Below are positions 6,933-16,364 of a stretch of DNA of 37,712 nt, one piece after another. The notes beneath the pieces were generated by a model. It was not told the DNA's origin. It did no database searches and saw only the letters and a program-made list of their open reading frames with translations. A program made the position numbers and the translations under genes. Within the stretch, counting starts at the first letter, position 1, and every line of letters begins with the position of its first letter. The stretch spans positions 1 through 37,712 of the forward strand of contig REAB01000066.1 in NCBI GenBank assembly GCA_004293645.1. The letters run 5' to 3'. Origin of the DNA: Cytophagia bacterium (GTDB taxonomy: Bacteria; Bacteroidota; Bacteroidia; Cytophagales; Spirosomataceae).

Positions 6933-9260
6933 TTACCTCAACAAAGTAGCGATTGCAATGGTAATGGTGCCGAGAAACGACAATATGACTGGACCTGTTA
7001 GGTCACTTCTGTTGGTGTTGTCGGGTTTGAATGGCACCGTAATGGTTGCACCTGGGGTTATTTTTGGGTAAATGTTAAAAAACAAAAACTTGCGCGTGCG
7101 GTCGGTGTAGCCGTTGGCGTAGGTAACGTAAACGCTGCGCTTGCGGGCACGCTCGCCAAATCCTCCCGCTTGCGAAAGGTATTCTTGAAAACCAGAACCC
7201 TTCGCGTAGTTTACCACCGACGGGTTGAGTACTGCCCCCGCAATGCGCACCACTTCCGAACGCTCAGGAATAAACAAACTGTCGCCGTTTTCTATCAATA
7301 GATTACCTTCTACTGATGGGTTTTCTAAAATGGCTTGAATATCAACCGCGACGCGCTCACCATTGCGGCGTAGTACCGCCCCTGGCAAGTAGCCACTGCT
7401 TTTGATACCGCCTGCTCTTTCGATGAGTTTATTCAGACGGTCGGCGTTATTGACAATGGCATAAGCACCTGGGTAATTTACCTCGCCCGCAATGATGGCA
7501 CCGCGTTGTGCCTCGTAGCGGGGCGATTTGCGCACGTAAACAATATCGTAGGGTTGGAGCGTAAAAAGAGCATCGTTGGCGTTGAGGCGCAATAGACGGT
7601 CTATTTTGAGTGGAATAATTTCTACGTCATATTTTTCATCCACGTTGGCATTGTCTTCTCTTACCCGACGCGCTATTTCGATGCGCGAACCAATGGCACC
7701 TTCGGTAAAACCACCCGCTTGGGCAATCAAATCAGAAACGGTCATGTTTTGCTCGTAGCGCACGTCTCCAGCTCGGTTTATTTCACCAACGATGGTTACA
7801 AAATAATCTTGGCGCAATTGCTTGTTTGATTTTACGACCACGCTGTCCTGGCGGCGTAATACTACATCGGGGTTTTCGCCAGTTAGTATTTTCTCAATGT
7901 CCACGGCCAAAATCTCGGGGTCGAGGTTTTCTTTTTCGCGGTGAATCAGCACCCGTTGTTTAAAAGCGTCTTCGCGCAAGCCGTCGGCTTTTGTAATGAG
8001 TTGCTTCAAGGTGGTGAGTTTATCGTCGAGGGCGTATTCGCCAGGTCTAAATACCGCTCCCGAAACCTGTACGCGGTTTTGAAAACGGTCAAGTATTTTA
8101 CTAACACCATATATATCACCGTTTTGGGGCTTAAAAGTAGCCAACTCAACCTCCGATACGTTTATAAGTTGGCGTTCTTTGTCGGTAACGCGTCGCAGGG
8201 TCAAAAAAGAACGATAGGCTTGACCCGTGTAGCTACCCGCTGCCGCAATGATAGATTGTAACATTTCGCCTTCTTTCACCTCATAAATAGCAGGTCGTTT
8301 TACTTCACCAGTGAGTGTTACCCGACTCTCATAAAAAGGAATGTGAATCATGTCTTGGTCTTGCAACAACACGTTATCGGCTTGGTCGGCGCGGAGCAAG
8401 AAATCGTACAAATCAATGGTACGAATCAATTTGTTGTTGCGTATGACGCGGATTTTGCGGTAAGTTCCGTTTTCATTTGGCCCACCACAAAGGTAAAGTG
8501 CGTTGAAGGCCGTGGCCAACGATGACACCGTGTAAGTGCCAGGTCGGGCAGCCTCGCCCGTTATGGTTACTTTAATGCTACGAATATTGCCCAAATTGAC
8601 CACCGCCGACGAACCGCCGCCACCTAAGCCGCCGTATATTTGGCGCAAGCGAGCCACAATTTTGTCTTTGGCATCTTCTACGCTTAAACCACTCACATAT
8701 ACAGGTGCTAAATCGGGTATTTTGACCGTACCTTCGGGACTCACTTTGAGGCGATAGCTGTTGGAGGAATTACCAAAAATTTCCACAATCAACTCATCAT
8801 CAGGCCCTAACTGATAGTTTTTTGGGGTTGCAATGCGCAGATTGGGTTCAAAAGAAAGCGAAGGCGTGTTGAACATATTTGCCCCAAAAACAGCAATCGT
8901 GTCTTTAAGGACAACCGTTTTTTGTTTCACCGAGAGTGCTTGCCCCATTTGTTGGCGCGGCACCACCACACTATCTATTACTGCGCCGTTGCTGCTTTTA
9001 CTGCTTTTGGCTTGTACTTTATTGATACGCTGACGCATCAAGGCAATGTCTGACAGCGTAAAACCTTGCGCCAAAGCAGCTTGCTCAATTTGCATCTCTG
9101 ACATTCCGCTGGCCTGCGCTCTGTTGTAAAAAGCCTCTACCTGCGAGTCGCTCAACTGTTCTACCTTTGACTGGGCATTGACAAATGAAATGTGTAGAAA
9201 CAAAACAAAAAAAAGGATGCCAAAACGACAAATAGACGTATAACTGGAGGGTTGAATCAC
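6933..9260 (-). CDS. Multi-SLBB polysaccharide export protein (Wza-like)
   Basis: The 775-residue secreted protein has an N-terminal signal peptide ending near VNAQSK (about residue 30), a polysaccharide export (Poly_export) domain with the typical YQLGPDDELIVEIFG motif, and then several repeated SLBB domains with recurrent motifs such as ITGEAARPGTYTV, LTGEVKRPAIYEV, VSGAVFRPGEYAL and IAGEVNYPGAYAI. A C-terminal hydrophobic helix (ILSFLGTITIAIATLL) ends the protein. It would form the outer-membrane or periplasmic channel for capsule or exopolysaccharide. The start is a GTG at 9260: an in-frame TAA lies six bases upstream and no ATG precedes the signal peptide. It heads the operon with wzz and gmhA. 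Confidence 0.9.
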   Translation of the reverse strand: MIQPSSYTSICRFGILFFVLFLHISFVNAQSKVEQLSDSQVEAFYNRAQASGMSEMQIEQAALAQGFTLSDIALMRQRINKVQAKSSKSSNGAVIDSVVVPRQQMGQALSVKQKTVVLKDTIAVFGANMFNTPSLSFEPNLRIATPKNYQLGPDDELIVEIFGNSSNSYRLKVSPEGTVKIPDLAPVYVSGLSVEDAKDKIVARLRQIYGGLGGGGSSAVVNLGNIRSIKVTITGEAARPGTYTVSSLATAFNALYLCGGPNENGTYRKIRVIRNNKLIRTIDLYDFLLRADQADNVLLQDQDMIHIPFYESRVTLTGEVKRPAIYEVKEGEMLQSIIAAAGSYTGQAYRSFLTLRRVTDKERQLINVSEVELATFKPQNGDIYGVSKILDRFQNRVQVSGAVFRPGEYALDDKLTTLKQLITKADGLREDAFKQRVLIHREKENLDPEILAVDIEKILTGENPDVVLRRQDSVVVKSNKQLRQDYFVTIVGEINRAGDVRYEQNMTVSDLIAQAGGFTEGAIGSRIEIARRVREDNANVDEKYDVEIIPLKIDRLLRLNANDALFTLQPYDIVYVRKSPRYEAQRGAIIAGEVNYPGAYAIVNNADRLNKLIERAGGIKSSGYLPGAVLRRNGERVAVDIQAILENPSVEGNLLIENGDSLFIPERSEVVRIAGAVLNPSVVNYAKGSGFQEYLSQAGGFGERARKRSVYVTYANGYTDRTRKFLFFNIYPKITPGATITVPFKPDNTNRSDLTGPVILSFLGTITIAIATLLR

Positions 9261-9654
9261 GCTTTATTATTGAAAAAATATAACAAAATGACCAAATAAT
9301 GTCTTGATTTCCTGCTTTCATTCAAGAACAGGCCACAAAAGTAAGAAATATTTTAGGAGTAGGTGAATTGTAAGATAAATTTTAGAATAAAGACAGATAA
9401 ATTTGCTGTTCCTGTTTTTATTTCCAAACTCGTGTCATTCCAACATATATTCGCCAAAAGTGCCTTTTTACCCAATTAAAATTTGGTGTTTATTCTACAC
9501 TTTAAAAAAAATTTGGCAGATGCTTGCACAATAAATTAAAAATGATTTGTTTTGACCCACAAATCGTACACAAAGTGCGGTTACTTCACCAAAACCAAGC
9601 GAGGACATACAATATCGAAACAGAACTCTACGTTAACTAAATGTACATAAAGAA
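9261..9654. other. 394-bp divergent intergenic region
   Basis: This AT-rich spacer separates the minus-strand polysaccharide operon from the plus-strand sigma factor. The only element I can support is a -7-type box (TACTTTTG) for the polysaccharide operon. I see no small gene, RNA gene or strong terminator, and no convincing promoter for the sigma factor. Confidence 0.5.
9336..9343 (-). promoter_or_regulatory. Probable -7 box of the polysaccharide export operon
   Basis: The minus strand reads TACTTTTG followed by TGGCC, a good match to the Bacteroidota -7 consensus TAnnTTTG. It is about 75 bp before the GTG start at 9260. No TTG is found at the expected -33 position, so the call is tentative. 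Confidence 0.5.
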
Positions 9655-10254
9655 ATGGACAAATACCAAGTTAATGACAGTGAGTTGGTGTCATTGTATA
9701 TCCAAGGAAACGAGAAAGCATTCGCTAAACTCGTGCAACGCCACAAATCAAAGATTTATACGACCATCTATTTGATTGTAAAAGATCAATATGTGGCAGA
9801 AGATTTGATGCAAGATACGTTTGTGAAAGCCGTCGAAACCATCAAGGTAGGCCGCTACAACGACGAAGGCAAGTTTCTTCCGTGGATACTCCGCATTGCT
9901 CACAATTTGGCAATTGACTGTTTCCGGCGCGACAAACGCTATCCAGAAGTTGTGTTTGAAGACGGAAGCAATGTGTTTAATACGTTAGACTTTTCGGAAG
10001 ACTCGGTAGAGTCGCAGCAAATTCGTCAAGAAACGCACGAACACTTACGCGAACTGATTCAACGACTCCCTGAACCTCAACGTCAGGTGCTTATCATGCG
10101 GCACTACGAAGACCTGAGTTTCCAAGAAATTGCCGATGCAACGGGAGTGAGCATCAACACGGCTTTGGGAAGAATGCGTTACGCGCTGATCAACTTGCGA
10201 AAGCAACTTAGCAACCGCGTACCCGTATATGACACAAACTTTTACCCCCAATGA
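9655..10254 (+). CDS. ECF-type RNA polymerase sigma factor
   Basis: The 199-residue protein has sigma region 2 (about 10-85, including AEDLMQDTFVKAVETI for core binding and the -10 contact, and WILRIAHNLAIDCFRR) and region 4 (about 125-185, with LPEPQRQVLIMRHYEDLSFQEIA and the helix-turn-helix GVSINTALGRMRYAL). Regions 1.1 and 3 are absent, which defines the ECF group. The short C-terminal tail overlaps the start of an 82-residue gene by 26 bp, a layout typical of a sigma factor with its regulator. The regulon is unknown. Confidence 0.93.
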   Translation: MDKYQVNDSELVSLYIQGNEKAFAKLVQRHKSKIYTTIYLIVKDQYVAEDLMQDTFVKAVETIKVGRYNDEGKFLPWILRIAHNLAIDCFRRDKRYPEVVFEDGSNVFNTLDFSEDSVESQQIRQETHEHLRELIQRLPEPQRQVLIMRHYEDLSFQEIADATGVSINTALGRMRYALINLRKQLSNRVPVYDTNFYPQ

Positions 10255-10477
10255 TGTACTTCGCTATGTTTACGAAGAAACGTCAGCCCAAGAAAACTTA
10301 CTAATCGAAGATGCCCTGCTGGGCAACTCGCAACTGTTGGACTTCTACCTCGAAGCATTAGAGATGAAGCTGCTGATGAACAAAATCAGTCGCACGCCCC
10401 ACAATCGTGTGGTGGACAAAATTCTCGACTTTTCGCGCAATTATAACCTCAACCAATCGGTCGCTTTGCCAGCTTAG
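10229..10477 (+). CDS. 82-aa protein overlapping the sigma gene, possible minimal anti-sigma factor
   Basis: The start codon lies inside the last codons of the sigma factor gene (26-bp overlap in another frame), so translation is probably coupled. The first ~55 residues (NDVLRYVYEETSAQENLLIE and following helix) resemble the helical N-terminal domain of Bacteroidota anti-sigma factors (pattern NDLxRYLYxETxxxExxxIExxL). No zinc-binding HxxxCxxC motif and no membrane segment is present. A short soluble regulator of the sigma factor is my inference. Its stop TAG shares bases with the stop of the convergent acyltransferase gene. Confidence 0.7.
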   Translation: MTQTFTPNDVLRYVYEETSAQENLLIEDALLGNSQLLDFYLEALEMKLLMNKISRTPHNRVVDKILDFSRNYNLNQSVALPA

Positions 10478-11211
10478 GTAGCGTTCGATTGGTTGTTTTG
10501 TTGTAATGCTTCCTGAATAACAGTGAAGCACTGCTCGCGTATGGCGTTGGTGTCGGTTTGTGTGCAGCCCGTGGTTTCGATGGGCTGGTGCACGATGGCG
10601 CGCATGGCTTTGCGTTTCATGCGCAACGGCCAACGGTCGGGCAAAATGTCGTAATTGCTCAACAATGTAACGGGTACAATAGGTACTTGCTGGCGAATGG
10701 CCACCTGAAACGCTCCATTTTGGAAAGGGTGGTGCATGCGCGGCGGCGACGGTGCTTTGATGCCTCCTTCTGGAAAAATAACGACGCTGCGCCCCGTTGA
10801 CAGCGTTTTGAGCGATTTGCTCAACGACGACACGCGGCTTTGGCTGGCATCTCGATTGACGTAAATGTGCATTTTGACAAACATATAGCCAAAAAGTGGG
10901 ATTTTCTTGACTTCTTCTTTACCCACAAAAGCAAAATAATTTTCCAGAATTACGCCCATCACCACAATGTCTAAATAAGAAAAGTGATTGGCACAAAAAA
11001 CGTACGTTTTGTGCAAGTCGGGGCGGTAGCGGTATTCTATTTGAACTGAAACACCAACACAAATCAAGAAAATTTGGCTACACAAACGATTGACACGGTG
11101 CACAAACGGGTACCATTGGGGGCGTTGTAAACCTATCCAAGAGAACGGAAACAAAACAACGTACCAAAACCCAAAACAAAATACGCACCAAGCACTGTAC
11201 AACCCCTTCAT
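10474..11211 (-). CDS. plsC: 1-acyl-sn-glycerol-3-phosphate acyltransferase (PlsC family)
   Basis: The 245-residue membrane-associated enzyme adds the second acyl chain in phospholipid synthesis. It has an N-terminal hydrophobic segment (about 8-30), the catalytic NHFSYLD motif (HX4D, about residues 77-82), the acceptor-binding FPEGGI motif (about 148-153) and a VPIVPVTLL strand. Family specificity (lysophosphatidic acid against other acceptors such as ornithine lipid) cannot be told from sequence. It converges on the 82-aa gene and overlaps it by four bases: TTAG serves both stops. Confidence 0.9.
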   Translation of the reverse strand: MKGLYSAWCVFCFGFWYVVLFPFSWIGLQRPQWYPFVHRVNRLCSQIFLICVGVSVQIEYRYRPDLHKTYVFCANHFSYLDIVVMGVILENYFAFVGKEEVKKIPLFGYMFVKMHIYVNRDASQSRVSSLSKSLKTLSTGRSVVIFPEGGIKAPSPPRMHHPFQNGAFQVAIRQQVPIVPVTLLSNYDILPDRWPLRMKRKAMRAIVHQPIETTGCTQTDTNAIREQCFTVIQEALQQNNQSNAT

Positions 11212-11317
11212 CTTTTAGTTTTTATGAGCAGAATGTCGGAAATTTGTGAGCAATCATTTTGCGTTGTTCTCGACTACGGTTGCAAATTATTCTAAATTCA
11301 ACTCTTAAACAATTTTT

Positions 11318-12295
11318 ATGAAGCGTATTGTTTTTCATCAGCCTGGCAAACCCAGCGATATTTTAGAAGTAGAAATGGTTGAAATGCCCCAACCTAGCTC
11401 CGAAGAGGTGGTAATTAAGGTAATGGCGAGTCCGATTAATCCGTCGGATACGATGTTTGTGCAAAATCTGTACGGTATTCGTCCGCAGTTACCATCGCCT
11501 GCTGGTTTTGAGGGAATGGGCGTGATAACCCAAGCAGGGGCTGACGTAAAACTGCCTGTGGGTACGCGGGTGAGCTTTACTGGCATAGGTGCGTGGGCTA
11601 CGTATATTCTGGTTGGTCAGCGGGCGTTGATTCCAGTACCCGACAATATGCCCGACGACGTGGCGGCGCAGTTGTTTGTCAATCCATTTACGGCGGTGGC
11701 AATGGTCGAGGAGTCGGGGGTGAAACCTGGCGAATGGCTTATGGTTACGGCCTGCGCCTCGGCTTTGGGCAAAATGGTGATTCAGATTTGTAAAATGCGC
11801 GGCATCAAAACCATTGGAACGGTGCGGCGCGACGATTTGGTAGTTGAATTAAAAGCCTTGGGTGCCGACGAGATTATCAACACCGAAACCGAAGACATGG
11901 CCAAGCGGGTTTCCGAAATTACCCAACGTGCAGGTGCAAAGGCGGTCTTGGAATGTGTGGGCGGCGAGATAGCGAGCGAAGCCGTTAAATGCTTGGGGCG
12001 CGGCGGCGTAATGCTCATTTATGGCTTGTTGAGCTTGCAAGACCCTTCGATTAATATTGGCTTGATGATATTTAGAGAATTAAGTTTGCGGGGATTTTGG
12101 CTCACCGATTGGATGCGCCGCGTAGATGCCCCAACCCGCCAACGAGTAGCCAAGGAAGTGATTGAACTGCTGGCATCGGGGCAAATCCAAATGCCCGTGG
12201 AAGCCGTTTATAGTTTGGAACAAATAAAAGAAGCCGTAAACCACGCCGATGCCCACGGACGCTGGGGCAAAATTTTGATAAAACCATCGATATAA
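11318..12295 (+). CDS. Zinc-independent MDR family reductase (quinone / enoyl-CoA reductase-like)
   Basis: The 325-residue protein is a medium-chain dehydrogenase/reductase. The N-terminal GroES-like domain has VMASPINPSDTMFVQNLYG and PAGFEGMGVI; the Rossmann domain starts near WLMVTACASALGKMVIQICK (about 140-160). The catalytic zinc cysteine/histidine set of alcohol dehydrogenases is not seen. The PINPSD motif recalls the MECR/Etr1 trans-2-enoyl-CoA reductases and NADPH:quinone reductases; exact substrate is open. It stands alone, divergent from plsC and convergent with the fructosamine-kinase-like gene. Confidence 0.87.
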   Translation: MKRIVFHQPGKPSDILEVEMVEMPQPSSEEVVIKVMASPINPSDTMFVQNLYGIRPQLPSPAGFEGMGVITQAGADVKLPVGTRVSFTGIGAWATYILVGQRALIPVPDNMPDDVAAQLFVNPFTAVAMVEESGVKPGEWLMVTACASALGKMVIQICKMRGIKTIGTVRRDDLVVELKALGADEIINTETEDMAKRVSEITQRAGAKAVLECVGGEIASEAVKCLGRGGVMLIYGLLSLQDPSINIGLMIFRELSLRGFWLTDWMRRVDAPTRQRVAKEVIELLASGQIQMPVEAVYSLEQIKEAVNHADAHGRWGKILIKPSI

Positions 12296-12462
12296 AAACA
12301 GAACAAAAGATGGGCAAATTAAGTACTTGCTTGTAATTGTTTGTAATTATAGTAATTTTTAGTAATTATCTGTTTATCAATTTATTACTACCAAATTACC
12401 CTTTATTGCAAATCAAAAATAATATAATCGCAGCGGCCAACCGCCTATTTCTGCTCAACTAC

Positions 12463-13347
12463 TTAGCCCACGTATTTTTTGATTAGTTTTTCGACGGGGG
12501 CTAAGTAGCTTTTGCCAAATAAATTGACGTGTACCAGCAACGGGTAAAGGTTGTAGATGGCGATGCGCTCTTTGAAGTTATCTTCGAGCGGAAAAGTATC
12601 GTGATAAACCTCGTAAAATACGGCATCAAAACCACCAAACAAATGGGTAAAAGCTATCTCGGCTTCTCGAAAACCGTAATAAGGCGCGGGATCTACGAGG
12701 GTGGCTTGGCCTGCTTCGTTGGTCAGAAAATTGCCCGACCACAAGTCGCCGTGCAGCAGAGCGGGGCGTTCGTTGGGCAGCAGGTGCGGCAAATGCTCGT
12801 AAAACTTTTCCAATTTTTGATATAACTCACTGTCTATCAGCTCATTGTATAAAGCAAGCCCCGCCTGCGGACGCAACCGCCGCTCTACCAAAAACGCGAT
12901 GCCGTTGGGCAGGGGTTGGTTGTTTTGCGATAATATACCGATGTAATTGTCGAAATGAAGACCAAACTCGCGCTGGGTATGCGAGTGAAGTAGTGCCAAA
13001 TTTTGCCCGAAATCTTGCCAAAAAGTGGCATTTGGGGGCGCAGATTCAATACAATTTTGAAGTAAATACGCCTTGTCGCCCACTTTGCCGTGGCCAAGTA
13101 CGTTTGGTACGGGTAAGGCATCGGTTTGGCGAAGTAATTGCAGCCCGCGCACTTCGGTTTTGAACTGGTCTTCGCGCTCGGCGTGGTTAAATTTAATAAA
13201 AAAATTGTCTTGCTCGGTCAAAATTCGCACTGATGTATTGATGCTACCGCCCGCCACCAACTGAACATCAATGATATCAAGCTGCTGCCCCGTACTTTCC
13301 CACAAAATCTGTTCAAAAAATCCTTGTTGTTCTTCGCCTGTCCACAT
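12463..13347 (-). CDS. Fructosamine/ketosamine-3-kinase family protein
   Basis: The 294-residue protein has the aminoglycoside-phosphotransferase-like kinase fold: an N-lobe with INTSVRILTEQDNFFIKFN (lysine for ATP), the catalytic loop LLHGDLWSGNFL (about 193-204) and the metal-binding ATLVDPAPYYGFREAE stretch. Members phosphorylate fructosamines and related Amadori products on proteins, leading to deglycation. A bacterial substrate is not established. It lies divergent to anmK with a 125-bp intergenic region. Confidence 0.9.
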   Translation of the reverse strand: MWTGEEQQGFFEQILWESTGQQLDIIDVQLVAGGSINTSVRILTEQDNFFIKFNHAEREDQFKTEVRGLQLLRQTDALPVPNVLGHGKVGDKAYLLQNCIESAPPNATFWQDFGQNLALLHSHTQREFGLHFDNYIGILSQNNQPLPNGIAFLVERRLRPQAGLALYNELIDSELYQKLEKFYEHLPHLLPNERPALLHGDLWSGNFLTNEAGQATLVDPAPYYGFREAEIAFTHLFGGFDAVFYEVYHDTFPLEDNFKERIAIYNLYPLLVHVNLFGKSYLAPVEKLIKKYVG

Positions 13348-13391
13348 AAACTAATTTTGAATGATTGAATTTTTGGATGAATGAATAGGAG

Positions 13392-13419
13392 TTGGTTTTT
13401 TCTAATTTGCTTACTTTTG
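13392..13419 (+). promoter_or_regulatory. Probable -33/-7 promoter of anmK
   Basis: TTG at 13392-13394 and TACTTTTG at 13412-13419 are separated by 17 bp, and GCG follows. This matches the Bacteroidota promoter pattern (TTG, then TAnnTTTG). The anmK start codon is about 54 bp further on. Confidence 0.6.
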
Positions 13420-13472
13420 GCGTTTCGTAGGGTTTTGACTTACCTCCTACTCCACATACACTTTCAATTCAG

Positions 13473-14669
13473 ATGAATTCAAACTTAACAAAACTTTTTG
13501 AGATTGCATCAAAACGCGAGCGGCGAATCATTGGTTTGATGTCGGGCACTTCGATGGACGGCCTCGACGTGGCTTTGTGCAAAATAAGCGGCAGCGGACC
13601 CACTACGCACGTCGTTTTGGAATATTTTGACACCGTTTCATTTTCGGAAGAAATAAAAACGGAGGTGCGCCAAATTTTTGCCAAAAAACAGATTGATTTT
13701 CAGCACTTAACGCTCTTAAACGCTTGGTTGGGACGGCTGCACGGGCAGTTGGTGTTGCAATGTTTGGAAAAATGGGGCGTGCTACCCGCCGACATAGATG
13801 CCGTAGCAAGCCACGGCCAAACGGTTTTTCACGCGCCCAAAATACTGCACCAACTGCCCAAATACCCCAACGCCACGCTGCAAATTGGCGACGGCGACCA
13901 CGTGGCAGTAACGACAGGTATCATGACGGTGAGCGATTTTCGCCAAAAACACGTGGCAGCAGGCGGAGAAGGCGCACCGTTGGCGGTTTATGGCGACTAT
14001 TTTATTTTCTCGAAAGCAGGCCAAAACCGAATCATGCTCAATTTGGGGGGCATTGCCAATTTTACGTATTTACCAGGAAATTTAGATGCCAACGAGGTAT
14101 TTGTAACCGACACAGGCCCGGGCAATACGCTCATTGATGCCTTTGCGCGTCATTTTTTTGACCAACCCTACGACGAAGGTGGCCGTTTAGCCGCCAGCGG
14201 ACAAGTAAACGAAACACTGCTCAAAAGTCTCAAACAAGACCCATTTTTTGAAGGCGCTTTCCCGAAAACCACTGGTCCAGAGCTATTTAGCCTTTCGTAC
14301 GTACAGCAAGCGCAAGACCGCAGTGGTACTACCGCGCTCAGTTTGCCAGACATCATGGCCACTTTAACGCAGTTTTCGGTCGAAACCATTGCCGAGGCCA
14401 TTGCTCTATCTTGCCACGCAGCAACAAATTATCACGTTTATTTGAGCGGCGGCGGAGCGCACAATCCCGTTTTGGTAGCGGGGCTTCGGGCATTGTTGCC
14501 GCGTTTTACGTTTGGCAATACCGACGAGTTGGGCATTTTGGGCGATGCCAAAGAAGCCGTTTTGTTTGCCATTTTAGCCAACGAAACCTTAGTGGGCGGC
14601 CAAACGAGTTTTGGCAGTCGGCGGGGTGTACCTACTGTTTCGATGGGTAAGATTTCTTTTCCAACTTAA
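13473..14669 (+). CDS. anmK: Anhydro-N-acetylmuramic acid kinase
   Basis: AnmK phosphorylates and opens 1,6-anhydro-MurNAc to MurNAc-6-phosphate in peptidoglycan recycling, in the cytoplasm. The 398-residue protein has the nucleotide-binding GLMSGTSMDGLDVAL (about 20-34), SHGQTVFHAP, LNLGGIANFTYL, DTGPGNTLIDAF (catalytic Asp region) and the late VYLSGGGAHNP motif, all family hallmarks at normal spacing. It is preceded by its own promoter and is convergent with the CotH-like gene (10-bp gap). Confidence 0.95.
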   Translation: MNSNLTKLFEIASKRERRIIGLMSGTSMDGLDVALCKISGSGPTTHVVLEYFDTVSFSEEIKTEVRQIFAKKQIDFQHLTLLNAWLGRLHGQLVLQCLEKWGVLPADIDAVASHGQTVFHAPKILHQLPKYPNATLQIGDGDHVAVTTGIMTVSDFRQKHVAAGGEGAPLAVYGDYFIFSKAGQNRIMLNLGGIANFTYLPGNLDANEVFVTDTGPGNTLIDAFARHFFDQPYDEGGRLAASGQVNETLLKSLKQDPFFEGAFPKTTGPELFSLSYVQQAQDRSGTTALSLPDIMATLTQFSVETIAEAIALSCHAATNYHVYLSGGGAHNPVLVAGLRALLPRFTFGNTDELGILGDAKEAVLFAILANETLVGGQTSFGSRRGVPTVSMGKISFPT

Positions 14670-14679
14670 TTTTTTCGGG

Positions 14680-16317
14680 CTATTGTTTCACCAGTTTTTG
14701 GCTTATCACGCCCTGGGCGGTGTGTACGCGCAGCAAATAAACCCCCGCCAATGGCCCAACCGACACCGAAACCTCGTTGAGTCCTTCGGTCAAATCAACG
14801 AACTTATTGCCCACGGCGCGGCCCGTTAGGTCGGTAACTTCGAGCAGTGCTTGCGCGGGTTTGGGGCTGCGAATGCGCAACCGTGCCACGTCGGCAAATG
14901 GGTTGGGAGCAATGACCACGCTCAAATCTGAAATTGTGTTTTGGGGCTGTTCTACCGACGTAATAGTGCCAGGCAAGCTATAATCCATCCAAGCCAAACG
15001 CGCTCTTAACCAGTCTTTTAGCTCGTTTATTTCGCCTTGCCAAGTGGTGGCAATGGGACGCGGGTTGGGCCAAATATAAACCCCCAAAACAGGCCAGCGT
15101 TGAAAATTGCGCTGCTGGGCTTCTTGCAGCGTAGCGGCCAACGAATCGACGTAAGCGTGGAGGTTTTCGGTTTTCCAGGGGCCTTTGCGCAGGGCTGTGT
15201 ATTGCTGGCTGAGGTCGGCAGTAAAGTCGGGGTCTTCCAACATTTTTTTCCAATGAAACGGCACTTGCCAGTTGTCGTTGGAGTCGTTCATGAGGTAGCT
15301 CCAGCCCGTTGTTTCGTTACCTCTGTAGTAGTCGGCGTTGCCAAAAGCCAAGTCATAGTCCCAAGCAGGTCCTGCTTTGATGCGGCGGTCTTTGCTGTTT
15401 TTATCTTTGTGAAAAAACGTGCTGATGCGGTAGCCGTCCACGTTTTTGGAAACTTCATTTACCAAAAACAGTTTGGCAAAAGTAGCCGGGTCGAAATATT
15501 TGCGATAGCCGTTGGTTTTGTCCAAATAGCTGCTGCTGTTTAAAACGGCCTCGGCGCTGTCCACGACGGCGGTCAGATAAGCGCGCTGCTGGGCGGTGAT
15601 GTTGTCTATTTTTGGGTATTCGTATTGGTAGTAAATGCGTTGTCCTCGTCCGTTGTTGGGGGCGGGAATTTTGGAGTTCCAGCCTATGCCCGTACCCGAA
15701 CCTGTCGTTTTGTCCACCTTAAAAATATACCCACCCGTCAGGGCATCGCCCGCGTTGTCTTTGTCGGTCATTTTAGAAATATTTACCCTTCCGCTGCCGC
15801 GCTTAATGCGCTCCATGAGCACATAAATACCTTCGTAGCGGCCATTTACGACCAATTCTACGTGTTTGGTTCGACTGGCATAAACGCCCATATCGCGCGC
15901 CATTTTCATGGCTATGGCGTTGTTGAGCAGGCTTTTTTCGTTGTAAGAGGCAAACAATATCCAATCTTCCTCTTTGGGCATTCCGAGCAGCGGCACCTCA
16001 AAACCCGCATTTTTGGCATCGCGGGTTTCAAAGCCGTAGGGTTTTTTGGGAAACATCTGTGAAGTTGAACCACGGTATTCTATTCCAATTTTGCCATTAT
16101 AACCATTGGGCGCGTCGGTTAGGTTGTTGCGTTTGGCAGCACCGTTGTCAATAATTTTCATATCGGCCACGATTTTTGGCTCATCTTTAATGGTTTCGCC
16201 CTGCGTGTCAATAATTACCACGGGCAAATTGGACGAAGTGAGCGTTTGGGCTGCTGCCATTTTTATCATCAAAAACGTAAAACTGAGCAAATAGGCAATA
16301 TTTTTCATAATTGGCAT
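14680..16317 (-). CDS. Secreted CotH-kinase family protein with T9SS sorting domain
   Basis: The 545-residue protein has a signal peptide (about 1-23, ending AAAQT), a CotH domain with GKIGIEYRGSTSQMFPKKPY, EEDWILFASYNEKSLLNNA, NGRYEGIYVLMERIK and AGPAWDYDLAFGN (the conserved Asp-rich kinase-like core), and a C-terminal type A sorting domain (VVIAPNPFADVARL to GVYLLRVHTAQGV then QKLVKQ). It is therefore probably exported and displayed or released by the type IX system. CotH proteins are atypical protein kinases in spore formers; the target here is unknown. An in-frame ATG at 16308 is an equally good start. Confidence 0.92.
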   Translation of the reverse strand: MPIMKNIAYLLSFTFLMIKMAAAQTLTSSNLPVVIIDTQGETIKDEPKIVADMKIIDNGAAKRNNLTDAPNGYNGKIGIEYRGSTSQMFPKKPYGFETRDAKNAGFEVPLLGMPKEEDWILFASYNEKSLLNNAIAMKMARDMGVYASRTKHVELVVNGRYEGIYVLMERIKRGSGRVNISKMTDKDNAGDALTGGYIFKVDKTTGSGTGIGWNSKIPAPNNGRGQRIYYQYEYPKIDNITAQQRAYLTAVVDSAEAVLNSSSYLDKTNGYRKYFDPATFAKLFLVNEVSKNVDGYRISTFFHKDKNSKDRRIKAGPAWDYDLAFGNADYYRGNETTGWSYLMNDSNDNWQVPFHWKKMLEDPDFTADLSQQYTALRKGPWKTENLHAYVDSLAATLQEAQQRNFQRWPVLGVYIWPNPRPIATTWQGEINELKDWLRARLAWMDYSLPGTITSVEQPQNTISDLSVVIAPNPFADVARLRIRSPKPAQALLEVTDLTGRAVGNKFVDLTEGLNEVSVSVGPLAGVYLLRVHTAQGVISQKLVKQ

Positions 16318-16364
16318 CGTTAAAGTTTTGTCAAAGCAAGTTAGGCAATTTATTGAAATATTGG

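Noticed and set aside
9514-9528. Sigma-54-like promoter (TGGCA then TTGCA) before the ECF sigma gene
   Set aside because: The distance between GG and GC is one base shorter than the strict sigma-54 spacing, and no activator gene is nearby.
15037-15543. 168-codon plus-strand frame opposite the CotH gene
   Set aside because: Lies wholly inside the conserved CotH domain coding strand; no family resemblance of its own.
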